From contig NZ_JQFA01000004.1 in NCBI RefSeq assembly GCF_000763385.1, positions 1,922,001 to 1,986,000 of the forward strand: DNA of 64,000 nucleotides, given 5' to 3'. The notes below the pieces were generated by a model that was not told where the DNA came from, ran no database searches, and saw only the letters and a list, made by a program, of their open reading frames with translations. Position 1 is the stretch's first letter, and every line of letters begins with the position of its first letter. Source of the DNA: Leptolyngbya sp. KIOST-1. GTDB taxonomy: Bacteria; Cyanobacteriota; Cyanobacteriia; Phormidesmidales; Phormidesmidaceae. Below, piece after piece: positions 53,429 to 61,922 of this stretch. A program made the translations under genes and the position numbers.

Positions 53429-54340
53429 CTACAGATCGATCGCAAACACCCAGTCTTTGTAGGTTTCGCTGCGGCCCTCGGTGATGGCGGTGAGCTGGTC
53501 GCGCAGGCGATCGGTAAGGGGACGATGGGTGGGTAGGGTGTAGGACTCCACCTTGCGAACCGGGGTGATCTTGGCCGCCGTGCCGCTGAGAAATACCTCG
53601 TCGGCAATCAGCAGCTCCGACTTATCCACCGGGCGCTCGATCGTCTCAATGCCCAGGTCGCGGGCCAGGGTGATAATGCTGTCGCGGGTAATGCCTTCGA
53701 GGATGTCCTGCTCGTAGCCAGGGGTAATCAGCCTGCCGTTGCGAACGATAAACACATTCATGCCCGAGGCCTCGCTGACCTTGCCCTGGGAGTTCATCAG
53801 AATTGATTCGTCAAAGCCCGACTCCACGGCTTCGGTTTTGGCCAGCGAGGAGGTGATGTAGGCCCCGCTGATTTTGCCGCGCAGGGGCAGGCTGCGGTCC
53901 TCCTGGCGGTACCAGGAGCTAAACCGACAGGTGACCCCCTCGGGCGACAGGTAGTCACCCAGCTCTAGGCCGTAGACAAAAAAGCTCTTTTCGACGCTGT
54001 GCAGCCGCGGGGAAATGCCCAGGTCGGAGGTGTAGACAAAGGGGCGAATGTAGAAGGAGGTGTCGGGCCGATTTTTGCGCACAAAGTCGGTGATCACCGC
54101 CTGGATTTTGTCGGCGGGCAGGTCGTAGTTGAGCAGCCGGGCGCTGGTGCTGAGCCGCTGGCAGTGGCGATCGAGGCGAAACAGCAGCACGCGCTTGCCC
54201 CCCGCCGGATCGGGAATGCCCCGCAACCCACCAAAGGCCCCGGTGCCGTAGTGCAGCGCGTGGGTGGCAACGGAGAGCTTGGCGTCTTCAAAGTTGCAGA
54301 ACTGGCCTTCAAAGTAGGCGACGGGTAAAAAGTTGTGCAT
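53429..54340 (-). CDS. ilvE: Branched-chain amino acid aminotransferase (class IV)
   Basis: About 303 residues from the ATG at plus position 54340 (MHNFLPVAYFEGQFC); the open frame runs further to 54385 without similarity. It is a PLP enzyme of fold type IV. ALHYGTGAFGGLRG (about residues 29-42), FYIRPFVYTSDLGISPR, KISGAYITSSLAKTEA with the PLP lysine region near residue 160, and LLIADEVFLSGTAAKITPV near residue 240 fit IlvE, which makes or breaks down Val, Leu and Ile in the cytoplasm. Length is normal. Confidence 0.93.
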   Translation of the reverse strand: MHNFLPVAYFEGQFCNFEDAKLSVATHALHYGTGAFGGLRGIPDPAGGKRVLLFRLDRHCQRLSTSARLLNYDLPADKIQAVITDFVRKNRPDTSFYIRPFVYTSDLGISPRLHSVEKSFFVYGLELGDYLSPEGVTCRFSSWYRQEDRSLPLRGKISGAYITSSLAKTEAVESGFDESILMNSQGKVSEASGMNVFIVRNGRLITPGYEQDILEGITRDSIITLARDLGIETIERPVDKSELLIADEVFLSGTAAKITPVRKVESYTLPTHRPLTDRLRDQLTAITEGRSETYKDWVFAIDL

Positions 54341-54795
54341 GGCTACGGCTGGGCAAAATTCGGCATCTCTCAAGGATAGACCCAATCCATAGCCTTATTA
54401 GGTTAACGATCTTCAAGTTAGCTGTCGATGACGTCCGCGGATGCCCCAGGTGGGCAACTGCCAGCGAACCAGGGGGCAGAGGGCGATCGCACGGCCCTGG
54501 GCACCGACAGGCGCTATCCCTTCAGCCGTCTTCCGGTCGAGACCACCATCCCCTGGCCGGGGCGTCGGGGGGAGTGGGGGCACGATTGTCCCTGGGGGTG
54601 GCGCAGCTCAGGTGAATTGAGCAGGACCGCCCACAAGAGCAATAGAGCTCTTGAACGACCAGGGGAGGATGCCAACGGTTCTGGAAAAATTAATGGCTAG
54701 CTTAGAGGAAACCAATGGCAGAACCTGACGGTCTTCGGCGCACAATTGATCAAGATGCAGAGCAGAGCAGAGCAGAGCAGAGGAAGGGCTTGAGT
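54341..54795. other. Region upstream of the Fe-S/CNB membrane protein
   Basis: About 450 bp between divergent ilvE and the large Fe-S protein gene. An open frame at 54428-54700 is GC-biased and does not look like a protein. A pentanucleotide repeat lies at 54757-54781. Confidence 0.45.
54757..54781. repeat. Five tandem GCAGA pentanucleotides
   Basis: Five perfect copies of GCAGA stand between two possible starts (54715 and 54796) of the following gene. A change in copy number would shift the frame of any protein begun at 54715 but not of one begun at 54796. Confidence 0.9.
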
Positions 54796-57645
54796 ATGTT
54801 TGCACAACTGCCGGAGCGGCGAATGCACTGGGTTCGCTGGGTATTGACGGTTGGTTGGCTGCTGATGATTGCCTCTCTGTTCTACGACCCCTGGACCCAG
54901 GCCCTCACTGTATCCGACCATCCCTGGAGCCCCCTGCGGCTCCAGCAGAGCTGTGTGCAGGTGCAGGGAGAATGCCTCATCGAGCAACCCTACCCGTTAG
55001 GCACAACCCTGTTCTGGGGAGCAATTGTGCCCGCCGCCATCTTTATCTTGCTGGTGTTTGGCCATGAGCTATGGCGGCGGATTTGTCCGCTTTCGTTTTT
55101 ATCTCAAATTCCTCGCGCGTTGGGATGGCAGCGGCAATTTAAACGAGAGCATAAAAAAACGGGCAAGGTGCGCTACGAATTGGCAAAAGTTGATTCGAAT
55201 TCATGGCTGGGCCGGAACTACCCCTACCTGCAATTTGGCTGGCTTTTTGTCGGACTGTGTGGCCGAATTTTGTTTTTCAACGCCGATCGCCTGGTGTTAG
55301 CCGGGTGGCTATTGTTTACAATTGCAGCGGCGATCGCCGTTGGTTACTTCTACGGCGGCAAGTCCTGGTGTCAGTACTTTTGCCCCATGGCTCCGGTTCA
55401 AAGCATTTACAGTGAACCGGGGGGCTTGCTCAGCAGCAAAGCCCACATGAGTGAGCAGCCAATCACACAATCCATGTGCCGCACGGTGCAGCCGGAGGGT
55501 AAAGAGCAGAGTGCCTGCGTCGCCTGCCAAAATCCCTGCATTGACATTGACGCCGAGCGCACCTATTGGAACAGCCTGAACAGACCAGAAACCTCGTTTT
55601 TGTACTATGGCTACGTGGGGTTGGTGATTGGCTATTTTGTCTATTACTACCTCTATGCAGGCAACTGGGACTATTACTTCTCCGGGGCCTGGGTGCGGCA
55701 AACCGATCAGCTCGCTTCGCTGTTTAATCCTGGGCTCTACCTGTTTGGGAGGGCCATTAATATTCCCAAATTGTTTGCGGTGCCGCTGGTGCTGGGAACC
55801 TGCACGGCGATCGGGTATTGGGCAGGACGATGGATCGAAAAGCGCGCTAAAGCCCACAGCCGTCGCCATCAGACCAACCTGTCGATCGAAACCATTCGCC
55901 ATCGCATCTTTACCCTAGGTACCTTTGGTATTTTCAATTTTTTCTTTATTTTTGCAGGGCGTCCCCTGGTACAGCTTTTCCCCTGGACGGTGCAATACCT
56001 CTACGACCTGGGATTGGTAACGCTGAGCACCCTCTGGCTCTACAAAACCTGGCGGCGCAGCCCCGATCTCTATTCCCGTGAAAATTTAGCGAATCGCTTT
56101 CGCAAACAGTTGGAGAAACTGCAGCTTAATGTTGCCGAGGTGCTGGAAGGACGGGCGCTGAGCGATCTCAATACCCATGAAGTGTATGTGTTAGCTAAAG
56201 TGCTGCCCAGTTTTACCCGCGAGAAGCGCCACCAGGCCTACAAGGGAGTGGTGCGAGAAGCCCTGGAAGAAGGCTACGTAAACTACGCCAGCAGTTTGGA
56301 CATATTGCAGCAAATGCGTCAGGAGCTAGGCATTACCGATGACGAACACCGCATCGTGCTGGAGGAATTGGGCATTGAAGATCCAGAGTTGCTAAACCCC
56401 GATCGCCAGCGCAGTTTAGAAAATCAGATTCGCCTGAGCGGCTACCGCAAATCCCTGGAGCGGCTAATGCTGCTGCAAAGCAAGCAGATCGATTCGCAAA
56501 GTAATGCCTACGGGAATCGCCCTGGACTTGAGCAGCTATCATTCCAAGATTCAGCCGCTGTTCGCTCGCTGCGCCGCCAATATTCCATCACTCCCCAGGA
56601 GGAAGAGTGGATTTTGAGTGGATTTTCGGTCAATGCCAGTCGGGTCAAAAAGGCAGAGTTTCTGCTTACCCAACTCCCTGGCTTGATCGAGTGTTACCGC
56701 GCGCTCAATCAACCGATGCTGCATGGACACAAAGCCGTATTAACCCTGCTCCGGGAAAACATTAGCCACAAAAAAGAACTGATCGTGCGATCGCTGCTGG
56801 AAACCCTGGAACTTCTCCAGCCCGACCCGGCAGCGTTGACCCTGGCCCAGACTTTACAGCAGGCCTCCCCGACTGTTTTAGGAGAGCTGATGGAACAGGA
56901 GAACTGGGGCGATCGCCTGCCGCCAGAGATTCTGCACTGTCTGACCCAACCGGGAGAAACCCCTGTTTCCTGTTCATTGGAATTCTCCACTGAAGCTATT
57001 CTGGGACATCTAGAAGCCCTGCTCCAGGATCAAAATCCGATGATTCAGGCGGCAGCGCTCTACATTATGGTTCAATTGGACGCAGATTGCAGTCGGGCGA
57101 TCGCTCAAAATCGTCGCCATGAGTTCCATTCCCATCTGGTTCAAGACACAATCGAGCGGATCTTGGCGTTGCCCTCGCCACCAACAAAAACCACATCTCT
57201 GACTGAATTTCCCACCTTAGAGAAGTTGGTCTATTTATTTAATAGCGACTTCTTCCACCGGATGCAGAGTGATACGCTCGTTGCCCTGGCAGATCGAGTA
57301 GAGGTGAGAACCTACGGCCAGGGAGACCTGATTACAGAAGCCGGGGATACCTGTCGAGAGTTGCTGCTGTTGATTGAAGGCGATGCAAACATTCACTACC
57401 AAACTGAGTTTGGGATTCAAATTGAGCAGCTTCATCCCGGTCAAACCCTGGATGAGCTGGAGGTTTTAGCCCACAGCAACTCAGAAAATACGATCGTTGC
57501 GGATAGCGAACGGACTCGAATCCTGGCTATTTCTGTCGATACCTTTGATGATCTGCTCGACCACGACTCTGATTTTGCACGACGGGTGCTGGAATTGGAA
57601 AGTCGGCAGCTTCAGCGCTTCGTGCGATCGGCCCAGCCACTTTGA
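54796..57645 (+). CDS. NapH-like membrane iron-sulfur protein fused to a C-terminal cyclic-nucleotide-binding-like domain
   Basis: About 949 residues from the ATG at 54796, which has AGGAAGGG (54781-54788) 7 bp upstream; a longer start at 54715 is possible. Residues ~1-430 form a membrane domain with about six to eight spans and Cys motifs like NapH/NosR/CcoG-type ferredoxin proteins: Cys97 (RRICPLSF), Cys192 and Cys196 (SWCQYFCPM) and a 4Fe-4S-type set Cys228, Cys241, Cys244, Cys248 (ACVACQNPC). Residues ~440-800 are helical and HEAT-like. The last ~140 residues resemble a cNMP-binding fold (YGQGDLITEAGD), but the Arg/Ala phosphate-binding cassette is not visible. Membrane electron transfer with regulatory input is inferred. 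Confidence 0.8.
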   Translation: MFAQLPERRMHWVRWVLTVGWLLMIASLFYDPWTQALTVSDHPWSPLRLQQSCVQVQGECLIEQPYPLGTTLFWGAIVPAAIFILLVFGHELWRRICPLSFLSQIPRALGWQRQFKREHKKTGKVRYELAKVDSNSWLGRNYPYLQFGWLFVGLCGRILFFNADRLVLAGWLLFTIAAAIAVGYFYGGKSWCQYFCPMAPVQSIYSEPGGLLSSKAHMSEQPITQSMCRTVQPEGKEQSACVACQNPCIDIDAERTYWNSLNRPETSFLYYGYVGLVIGYFVYYYLYAGNWDYYFSGAWVRQTDQLASLFNPGLYLFGRAINIPKLFAVPLVLGTCTAIGYWAGRWIEKRAKAHSRRHQTNLSIETIRHRIFTLGTFGIFNFFFIFAGRPLVQLFPWTVQYLYDLGLVTLSTLWLYKTWRRSPDLYSRENLANRFRKQLEKLQLNVAEVLEGRALSDLNTHEVYVLAKVLPSFTREKRHQAYKGVVREALEEGYVNYASSLDILQQMRQELGITDDEHRIVLEELGIEDPELLNPDRQRSLENQIRLSGYRKSLERLMLLQSKQIDSQSNAYGNRPGLEQLSFQDSAAVRSLRRQYSITPQEEEWILSGFSVNASRVKKAEFLLTQLPGLIECYRALNQPMLHGHKAVLTLLRENISHKKELIVRSLLETLELLQPDPAALTLAQTLQQASPTVLGELMEQENWGDRLPPEILHCLTQPGETPVSCSLEFSTEAILGHLEALLQDQNPMIQAAALYIMVQLDADCSRAIAQNRRHEFHSHLVQDTIERILALPSPPTKTTSLTEFPTLEKLVYLFNSDFFHRMQSDTLVALADRVEVRTYGQGDLITEAGDTCRELLLLIEGDANIHYQTEFGIQIEQLHPGQTLDELEVLAHSNSENTIVADSERTRILAISVDTFDDLLDHDSDFARRVLELESRQLQRFVRSAQPL

Positions 57646-57744
57646 AGATCACAGCCCTATCCCTTGAGCCGGAACAAGGCACGTTTGATTCCCAGGGGTG
57701 GCGCGATCGCTGCCCTGCCCGCAAACTCGAGCAGCCGATCGGCC

Positions 57745-58461
57745 CTAAACCGCTTTGGGCAACCAGACCGCCTCGTCGCGCTGGGGGGTGGCGAGCTGGC
57801 TGGGCATGCTCTGGCGGAAGGACTGGTAGTAGTCCTGGTGAGCCTCGGTGTAGAGGGTGCGCAGCATCACGATCGGGTCGGGGTGGTGGTCTACCCGCAG
57901 GTCCAGGTGGGGGTAGGGGGTATTGTGCATGACGTAGAGGGCGGCAGACTGGCGACCGCGCTTGTCACCCCCGGCGGCGTCCCCCGCCTCCAGGGCCAGC
58001 AGCAGGCGATCGCTCAGCCCCGCCCCTGCACTGCCGTGAAACGCTGCGGCCATCGCCTCCAGCACGCCAGGCCCCACCAGCATATTCCCCGCCACCGACA
58101 GGTTGTCAAAGGTGCGGTGCCCCGCCCAGCCCACGCAGTCGCGCCCCGTCCAGGCAGCGGTGTGGCCGTGGTGGTCCACCAGGTGCACCTGGCGCTGGTC
58201 GCGATCGCAGTCGTTTTCCAGTAGCCACTCCAGCACCACCTCGGCGGAGGCATCGCTGAAGGGGCTTTCGGTGGCCTGCCGACGTTCCAGCAGCTCCAGC
58301 CCCCAGATGCCCAGCAGTGGGTTGGTCTGGGCCTGGGTGGCGATTGCCCCTACCCCCGCCCGAGCGTGGGGCACCAGCGCCCCCACCGCCAGGTGCTTGG
58401 TGGCCACAGCTACCCCGGTCATGCCTGCCTGGGAGTCCCACGCAACAATAGAAAACGTCAT
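57745..58461 (-). CDS. DUF1028 family protein
   Basis: A 238-residue protein. The start TFSIVAWDSQAGMTGVAVATKHLAVGALVPHARAGVGAIATQA is the signature of DUF1028, an Ntn-hydrolase-like fold of unknown activity. NMLVGPGVLEAMAAAF, LLLALEAGDAAGGDKRGRQSAAL and DHHPDPIVMLRTLY, all near residues 130-215, complete the pattern. The gene is single and high-GC. It probably acts in the cytoplasm; its substrate is unknown. Confidence 0.9.
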   Translation of the reverse strand: MTFSIVAWDSQAGMTGVAVATKHLAVGALVPHARAGVGAIATQAQTNPLLGIWGLELLERRQATESPFSDASAEVVLEWLLENDCDRDQRQVHLVDHHGHTAAWTGRDCVGWAGHRTFDNLSVAGNMLVGPGVLEAMAAAFHGSAGAGLSDRLLLALEAGDAAGGDKRGRQSAALYVMHNTPYPHLDLRVDHHPDPIVMLRTLYTEAHQDYYQSFRQSMPSQLATPQRDEAVWLPKAV

Positions 58462-58551
58462 AGTAAGGCTGAATTTATATAAGGTGTATGCAGTGCACAG
58501 ATTAAGGCAATTGTTAAAGAATTCTAAACTGGCGACTGTGGCGAATCATAC

Positions 58552-58585
58552 GATTTTGGATTTTGGATTGGGGATTTTGGATTGG
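58552..58585. repeat. GATTTTGGATT low-complexity repeat
   Basis: Three to four copies of GATTTTGGATT-type units; a partly complementary CCAAAATCTAAGATCTAAA follows at about 58641. Such arrays are common between cyanobacterial genes. Non-coding. Confidence 0.6.
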
Positions 58586-58749
58586 GCCAATACCTTTTGC
58601 CTGAGGCCGGGGGCTTAGGAACATCCAGCATTCCCAACTCCAAAATCTAAGATCTAAAGTTCCCCAAACCTTTGAATTTTGCTAAAAAAGCCTATTTCCT
58701 GGCCCTGGCTGCCCTTAGGATGACCCATTAACCCCGGAGGAAAACAACT

Positions 58750-60786
58750 ATGTGCGGTATTGGCGGCGTCATGTACGCAGACCTGGCCCAGCCTGTCGAT
58801 CCACAGATTTTGATGGGGATGGCTGCCATTCAGTACCACCGGGGGCCCGACGGCTTTGGCTACAAGGTGGTGGAGGGGCGCGGCGTGGGCTTTACCCACG
58901 CGCGACTGTCGATTATTGATCTAAACCCGGAGCGGGGTCGGCAGCCCTTTCGATCCGAGGACGGCCAGTATTTGGTCGCCCACAACGGCGAATTCTACGA
59001 CTACAAGCGGCTGCGGGCCGACCTCACCTCCCGGGGCTACAGCTTTCGCACCAAGAGCGACACCGAGCTGATGCTGCACCTCAGCGATCGCTTTGGCCTC
59101 GACGGGGCGCTGCCCCACCTGCGGGGCGAATTTGCCTTTGCGGTCTACGAACACCAGCAGGACCGACTCACCCTGGTGCGCGATCGCTTTGGGGTTAAGC
59201 CGCTGTTCTACAGCCTCACCCCCGAGGGACTGGTGTTTGGCTCCGAGATCAAGGTGGTGATGGCCCACCCCTCGGTGCAGCGTCGCTTTTCTGCCGATGG
59301 GCTGTACCACCAGCTAATGCAGACCATGGTGCCGGGCACCACCGGTTTTGAGGGCATTTACCCGGTGGAGCCGGGGCAAAAGGTGGTGGTGCAGCGCCAG
59401 GGCGGGCGGCTCACCCTGCACAAAGAACAGTACTGGGATTTGAACTTTCCGCTGCTGGGCACCCGGCCCCAGCGCAGCGATGAAGACTATATGGAGGAAC
59501 TGCGCCAGCGGTTTGTGGAGGCGATTCAGCTGCGGCTGGAGGCGGATGTGCCGGTGGCCTGCTACCTCTCCGGCGGCATCGACTCCTGCACCATTTTGGG
59601 GGTGGCCGCCGCCTGCCAGCAGTCCCCGGTCAAAGCGTTCACCATCGGCTTCGACGACAGCGACTACGACGAAACCGCGATCGCCCGGGAAATGGCCGCC
59701 GCCGTGGGGGCCGACCAGGACATTCTCACCGTCGATGGCACCCAGCTCTACGACCACTTTGCCCGCACCCTTTGGCACACCGAGCGCAGTATCTACAACA
59801 CCTTTACGGTGGCCAAGCTGCTGATGAGCGAGCATGTGCACCGGGCGGGCTACAAGGTGGTGGTTACCGGCGAAGGGTCCGACGAGCTGTTTGCGGGCTA
59901 CCCCCAGCTCAGGCTGGATATGATTCGCCACGGCATGGCCCACGCCAGCCCCCAGGAGCGGGCGGATCTCGAAGCCTGGCTGGCGGAGAGCAACAAACTG
60001 TTTAAGGGCAACCTGCTGGCGGAAAACCCGCTGGCGGATGCGGCCCTGGATGGGGTGGTGGGCTTTACCCCCAGCTGTTTGCAGTCGTGGCTGAGTTTGG
60101 CGGACCGGGTGCCGGGGCTGCTGCACCCCGACCACCACGAGGCGCTGCGGGACTACCGGCCAGGGGCGGCGATCGCCGCTGCCCTGGAGGGGGATCAACT
60201 GCGCGATCGCCACCCCCTCGACCGGGCCCAGTACGTCTGGATCAAAACCCAGTTTGAATCCCAGGTGCTGGGTTGGGCAGGCGATCGCGTCGATATGGCC
60301 AACTCCCTGGAAGCCCGGCCCGCCTTCCTAGACCATCCCCTGGTGGAATTCGCCGTCACCCTGCCCCCCAGCCTCCGCTTTCGCGGCCACCAGGACAAAT
60401 ACATCCTGCGGGAAACCATGCGCGAGCTGCTGCCCGAAACCCTGTACAAACGGCAGAAGTTCGCCTTCATGGCCCCTCCATCCCACACCGACCCGGCGAA
60501 ACAGCGGGCCATGCAGGACCTGGCTGCCACCTACCTCAGCCGCGACGCTATCGACTCTGCCGCCCTGCTCGACCACAGCGCCGTTCAAACCCTGCTGCAC
60601 CGCCACCAGGACGACGCCACCCCCATCGCCGAGCGGGTGCAGCTCGATGCGATGATCAACCACCTGCTCAGCGTCCAGATTCTACACCAGCACTTCGTCG
60701 CCCAGGACATCCCCCAGGTGGCCCAGGCAACAGCTGAGCAGCTGGGCTGGACCGAACGGCTCCAGACCGCCAGGGCATCGAAATAG
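58750..60786 (+). CDS. asnB: Asparagine synthase (glutamine-hydrolysing)
   Basis: A 678-residue cytoplasmic enzyme that makes asparagine from aspartate, ATP and glutamine. The N-terminal amidotransferase domain begins MCGIGGVM, with the catalytic Cys2, and includes YHRGPDGFG and HNGEFYDY. The synthase domain has the PP-loop YLSGGIDSCTI near residue 274, FTIGFDDSDYDE, GEGSDELFAGYPQ near residue 375 and LEARPAFLDHPLVEF. Length is in the range of the longer AsnB group. AGGA in the leader supports the start. In a few cyanobacteria similar enzymes amidate sugars, but nothing here points to that. Confidence 0.93.
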   Translation: MCGIGGVMYADLAQPVDPQILMGMAAIQYHRGPDGFGYKVVEGRGVGFTHARLSIIDLNPERGRQPFRSEDGQYLVAHNGEFYDYKRLRADLTSRGYSFRTKSDTELMLHLSDRFGLDGALPHLRGEFAFAVYEHQQDRLTLVRDRFGVKPLFYSLTPEGLVFGSEIKVVMAHPSVQRRFSADGLYHQLMQTMVPGTTGFEGIYPVEPGQKVVVQRQGGRLTLHKEQYWDLNFPLLGTRPQRSDEDYMEELRQRFVEAIQLRLEADVPVACYLSGGIDSCTILGVAAACQQSPVKAFTIGFDDSDYDETAIAREMAAAVGADQDILTVDGTQLYDHFARTLWHTERSIYNTFTVAKLLMSEHVHRAGYKVVVTGEGSDELFAGYPQLRLDMIRHGMAHASPQERADLEAWLAESNKLFKGNLLAENPLADAALDGVVGFTPSCLQSWLSLADRVPGLLHPDHHEALRDYRPGAAIAAALEGDQLRDRHPLDRAQYVWIKTQFESQVLGWAGDRVDMANSLEARPAFLDHPLVEFAVTLPPSLRFRGHQDKYILRETMRELLPETLYKRQKFAFMAPPSHTDPAKQRAMQDLAATYLSRDAIDSAALLDHSAVQTLLHRHQDDATPIAERVQLDAMINHLLSVQILHQHFVAQDIPQVAQATAEQLGWTERLQTARASK

Positions 60787-60912
60787 TCCTCTTTAATCCC
60801 GTTTTCAATCCCTCAGTACAAAGAAATATTTCGGTAGCAAGGGTCACCTCCATCGGCCTGGGCACCTTTGGAGGGAACCCATCAATGTCGCGCGATCGCG
60901 CCCTTTGTCGCT

Positions 60913-61380
60913 ATGAACAACGCTTTACTCGCCTCCGTTCGCGAAGCCGACGGCCGCTACCTATCTGACCTGGAGCTGCGTCCCTTCGACCAGATGCTGG
61001 AGGCTTTTCAAACCCGCCTGAACCTCTACAGCCATGTGCGAGATCACGGCAAAGAGCTGGTGCTCAACGCCCTGCGGCGAATGATGCAAACCCCCCACCG
61101 CCAGGTGGTGCAGGAGCACGCCCAGCAGTGCCAGCGCGACATGCTGTACACCCTGGAGTACGTCTCCAAGGGCATTTTGCTCCACGACGAAGACGGCTTC
61201 ATGGAGGAGTATCTGGTCTGGATGCAGAACATCATTCGCTCTTTCAATCGGCAGGGGGCCTGTGTCACCGGCTATCGAATGTTAAAAGAAGAAGTTCGCA
61301 CCACCATGCCCGGCGACCAGAGCAATCTGATGATGCTCTACCTCGATAAGCTGATCGAGGCCCTGGATACCGGTATCTAG
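60913..61380 (+). CDS. Orphan phycobiliprotein-like (phycobilisome-domain) protein
   Basis: About 155 residues from the ATG at 60913 (a TTG at 60868 is possible). The length and pattern match the globin-like phycobiliprotein fold: READGRYLSDLELRPFDQML, then Cys73 in QQCQRDMLYTLEYVSKGIL, equivalent to the conserved chromophore site C-x-R-D of phycocyanin and allophycocyanin subunits, and TGYRMLKEEVRTTMPGDQSNLMMLYLDKLIEAL near the end. It is a divergent relative and stands alone, away from any cpc or apc genes. It could bind a bilin as a photoreceptor, act in phycobilisome degradation, or be an allophycocyanin-like protein. Chromophore binding is inferred from the cysteine only. Confidence 0.8.
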   Translation: MNNALLASVREADGRYLSDLELRPFDQMLEAFQTRLNLYSHVRDHGKELVLNALRRMMQTPHRQVVQEHAQQCQRDMLYTLEYVSKGILLHDEDGFMEEYLVWMQNIIRSFNRQGACVTGYRMLKEEVRTTMPGDQSNLMMLYLDKLIEALDTGI

Positions 61381-61560
61381 GCGCGATCGCAGCGAAGTCA
61401 ATGGGGCGATGGGTCAGCCGTGAAGGGTAAGGGTTGCCCTGCCCCGTCGCCCCGGTAACGATTCCTTTGCAAACCGGGCTGATTGCCCCAGTTCCCCGGT
61501 TTGAATTTAAACTGACAGTAGGTCTAGTCTCTTTTTGATTTTTGCCAGAGCGCCTTACCT

Positions 61561-61746
61561 ATGGGAAAGTCTCGCCTCAGCCCTCGTCAGCGGTCCTACG
61601 AAGCCGACCTGATTAACCGCCTGTCGGATAACCACCAGCTCAACCAGGCCCAGCAGCGCATCAGTGGGCTCAGCGATAAAGACCGTAACCTGGTGTCCGA
61701 GCGCCTCAGCAGCCGCACCCGGGGCCGCCTGCGGCAGAGCTACTAG
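61561..61746 (+). CDS. Small basic protein of unknown function
   Basis: A 61-residue protein, rich in Arg, Ser, Gln and Leu, probably helical (SYEADLINRLSDNHQLNQAQQRI). It has no cysteine, signal peptide or membrane span. The coding potential looks real, and the gene sits between the phycobiliprotein-like gene and the terminator hairpin at 61853-61890. No family is recognised. Confidence 0.5.
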   Translation: MGKSRLSPRQRSYEADLINRLSDNHQLNQAQQRISGLSDKDRNLVSERLSSRTRGRLRQSY

Positions 61747-61852
61747 CATCACCACGCGGAATTCAAAGGGCAACGTTCGAAGTGAAGCGCCGCTACTGCG
61801 TCAGGGGTCCAGCTTTTCAACGACTGATGCCACGCCCCAGGGGCTGACACAG

Positions 61853-61890
61853 AAAATCCCACCCCGGCGGAAAACCGCCGGGGTGGGATT
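61853..61890 (-). terminator. Strong hairpin terminator between the small basic gene and futA
   Basis: AATCCCACCCCGGCGG (61855-61870) pairs perfectly with CCGCCGGGGTGGGATT (61875-61890), 4-nt loop. On the minus strand it is followed by TTTTCTGT, so it ends futA transcripts; it may also stop plus-strand transcripts. Confidence 0.88.
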
Positions 61891-61922
61891 CGATTTGACC
61901 AGAGTGAGCTAAGCCAGAGCCC

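Noticed and set aside
54428-54700. 90-codon open frame upstream of the Fe-S membrane protein.
   Set aside because: Composition is irregular, rich in Gly, Arg, Trp and Pro, with no motif; probably a chance frame in GC-rich DNA.
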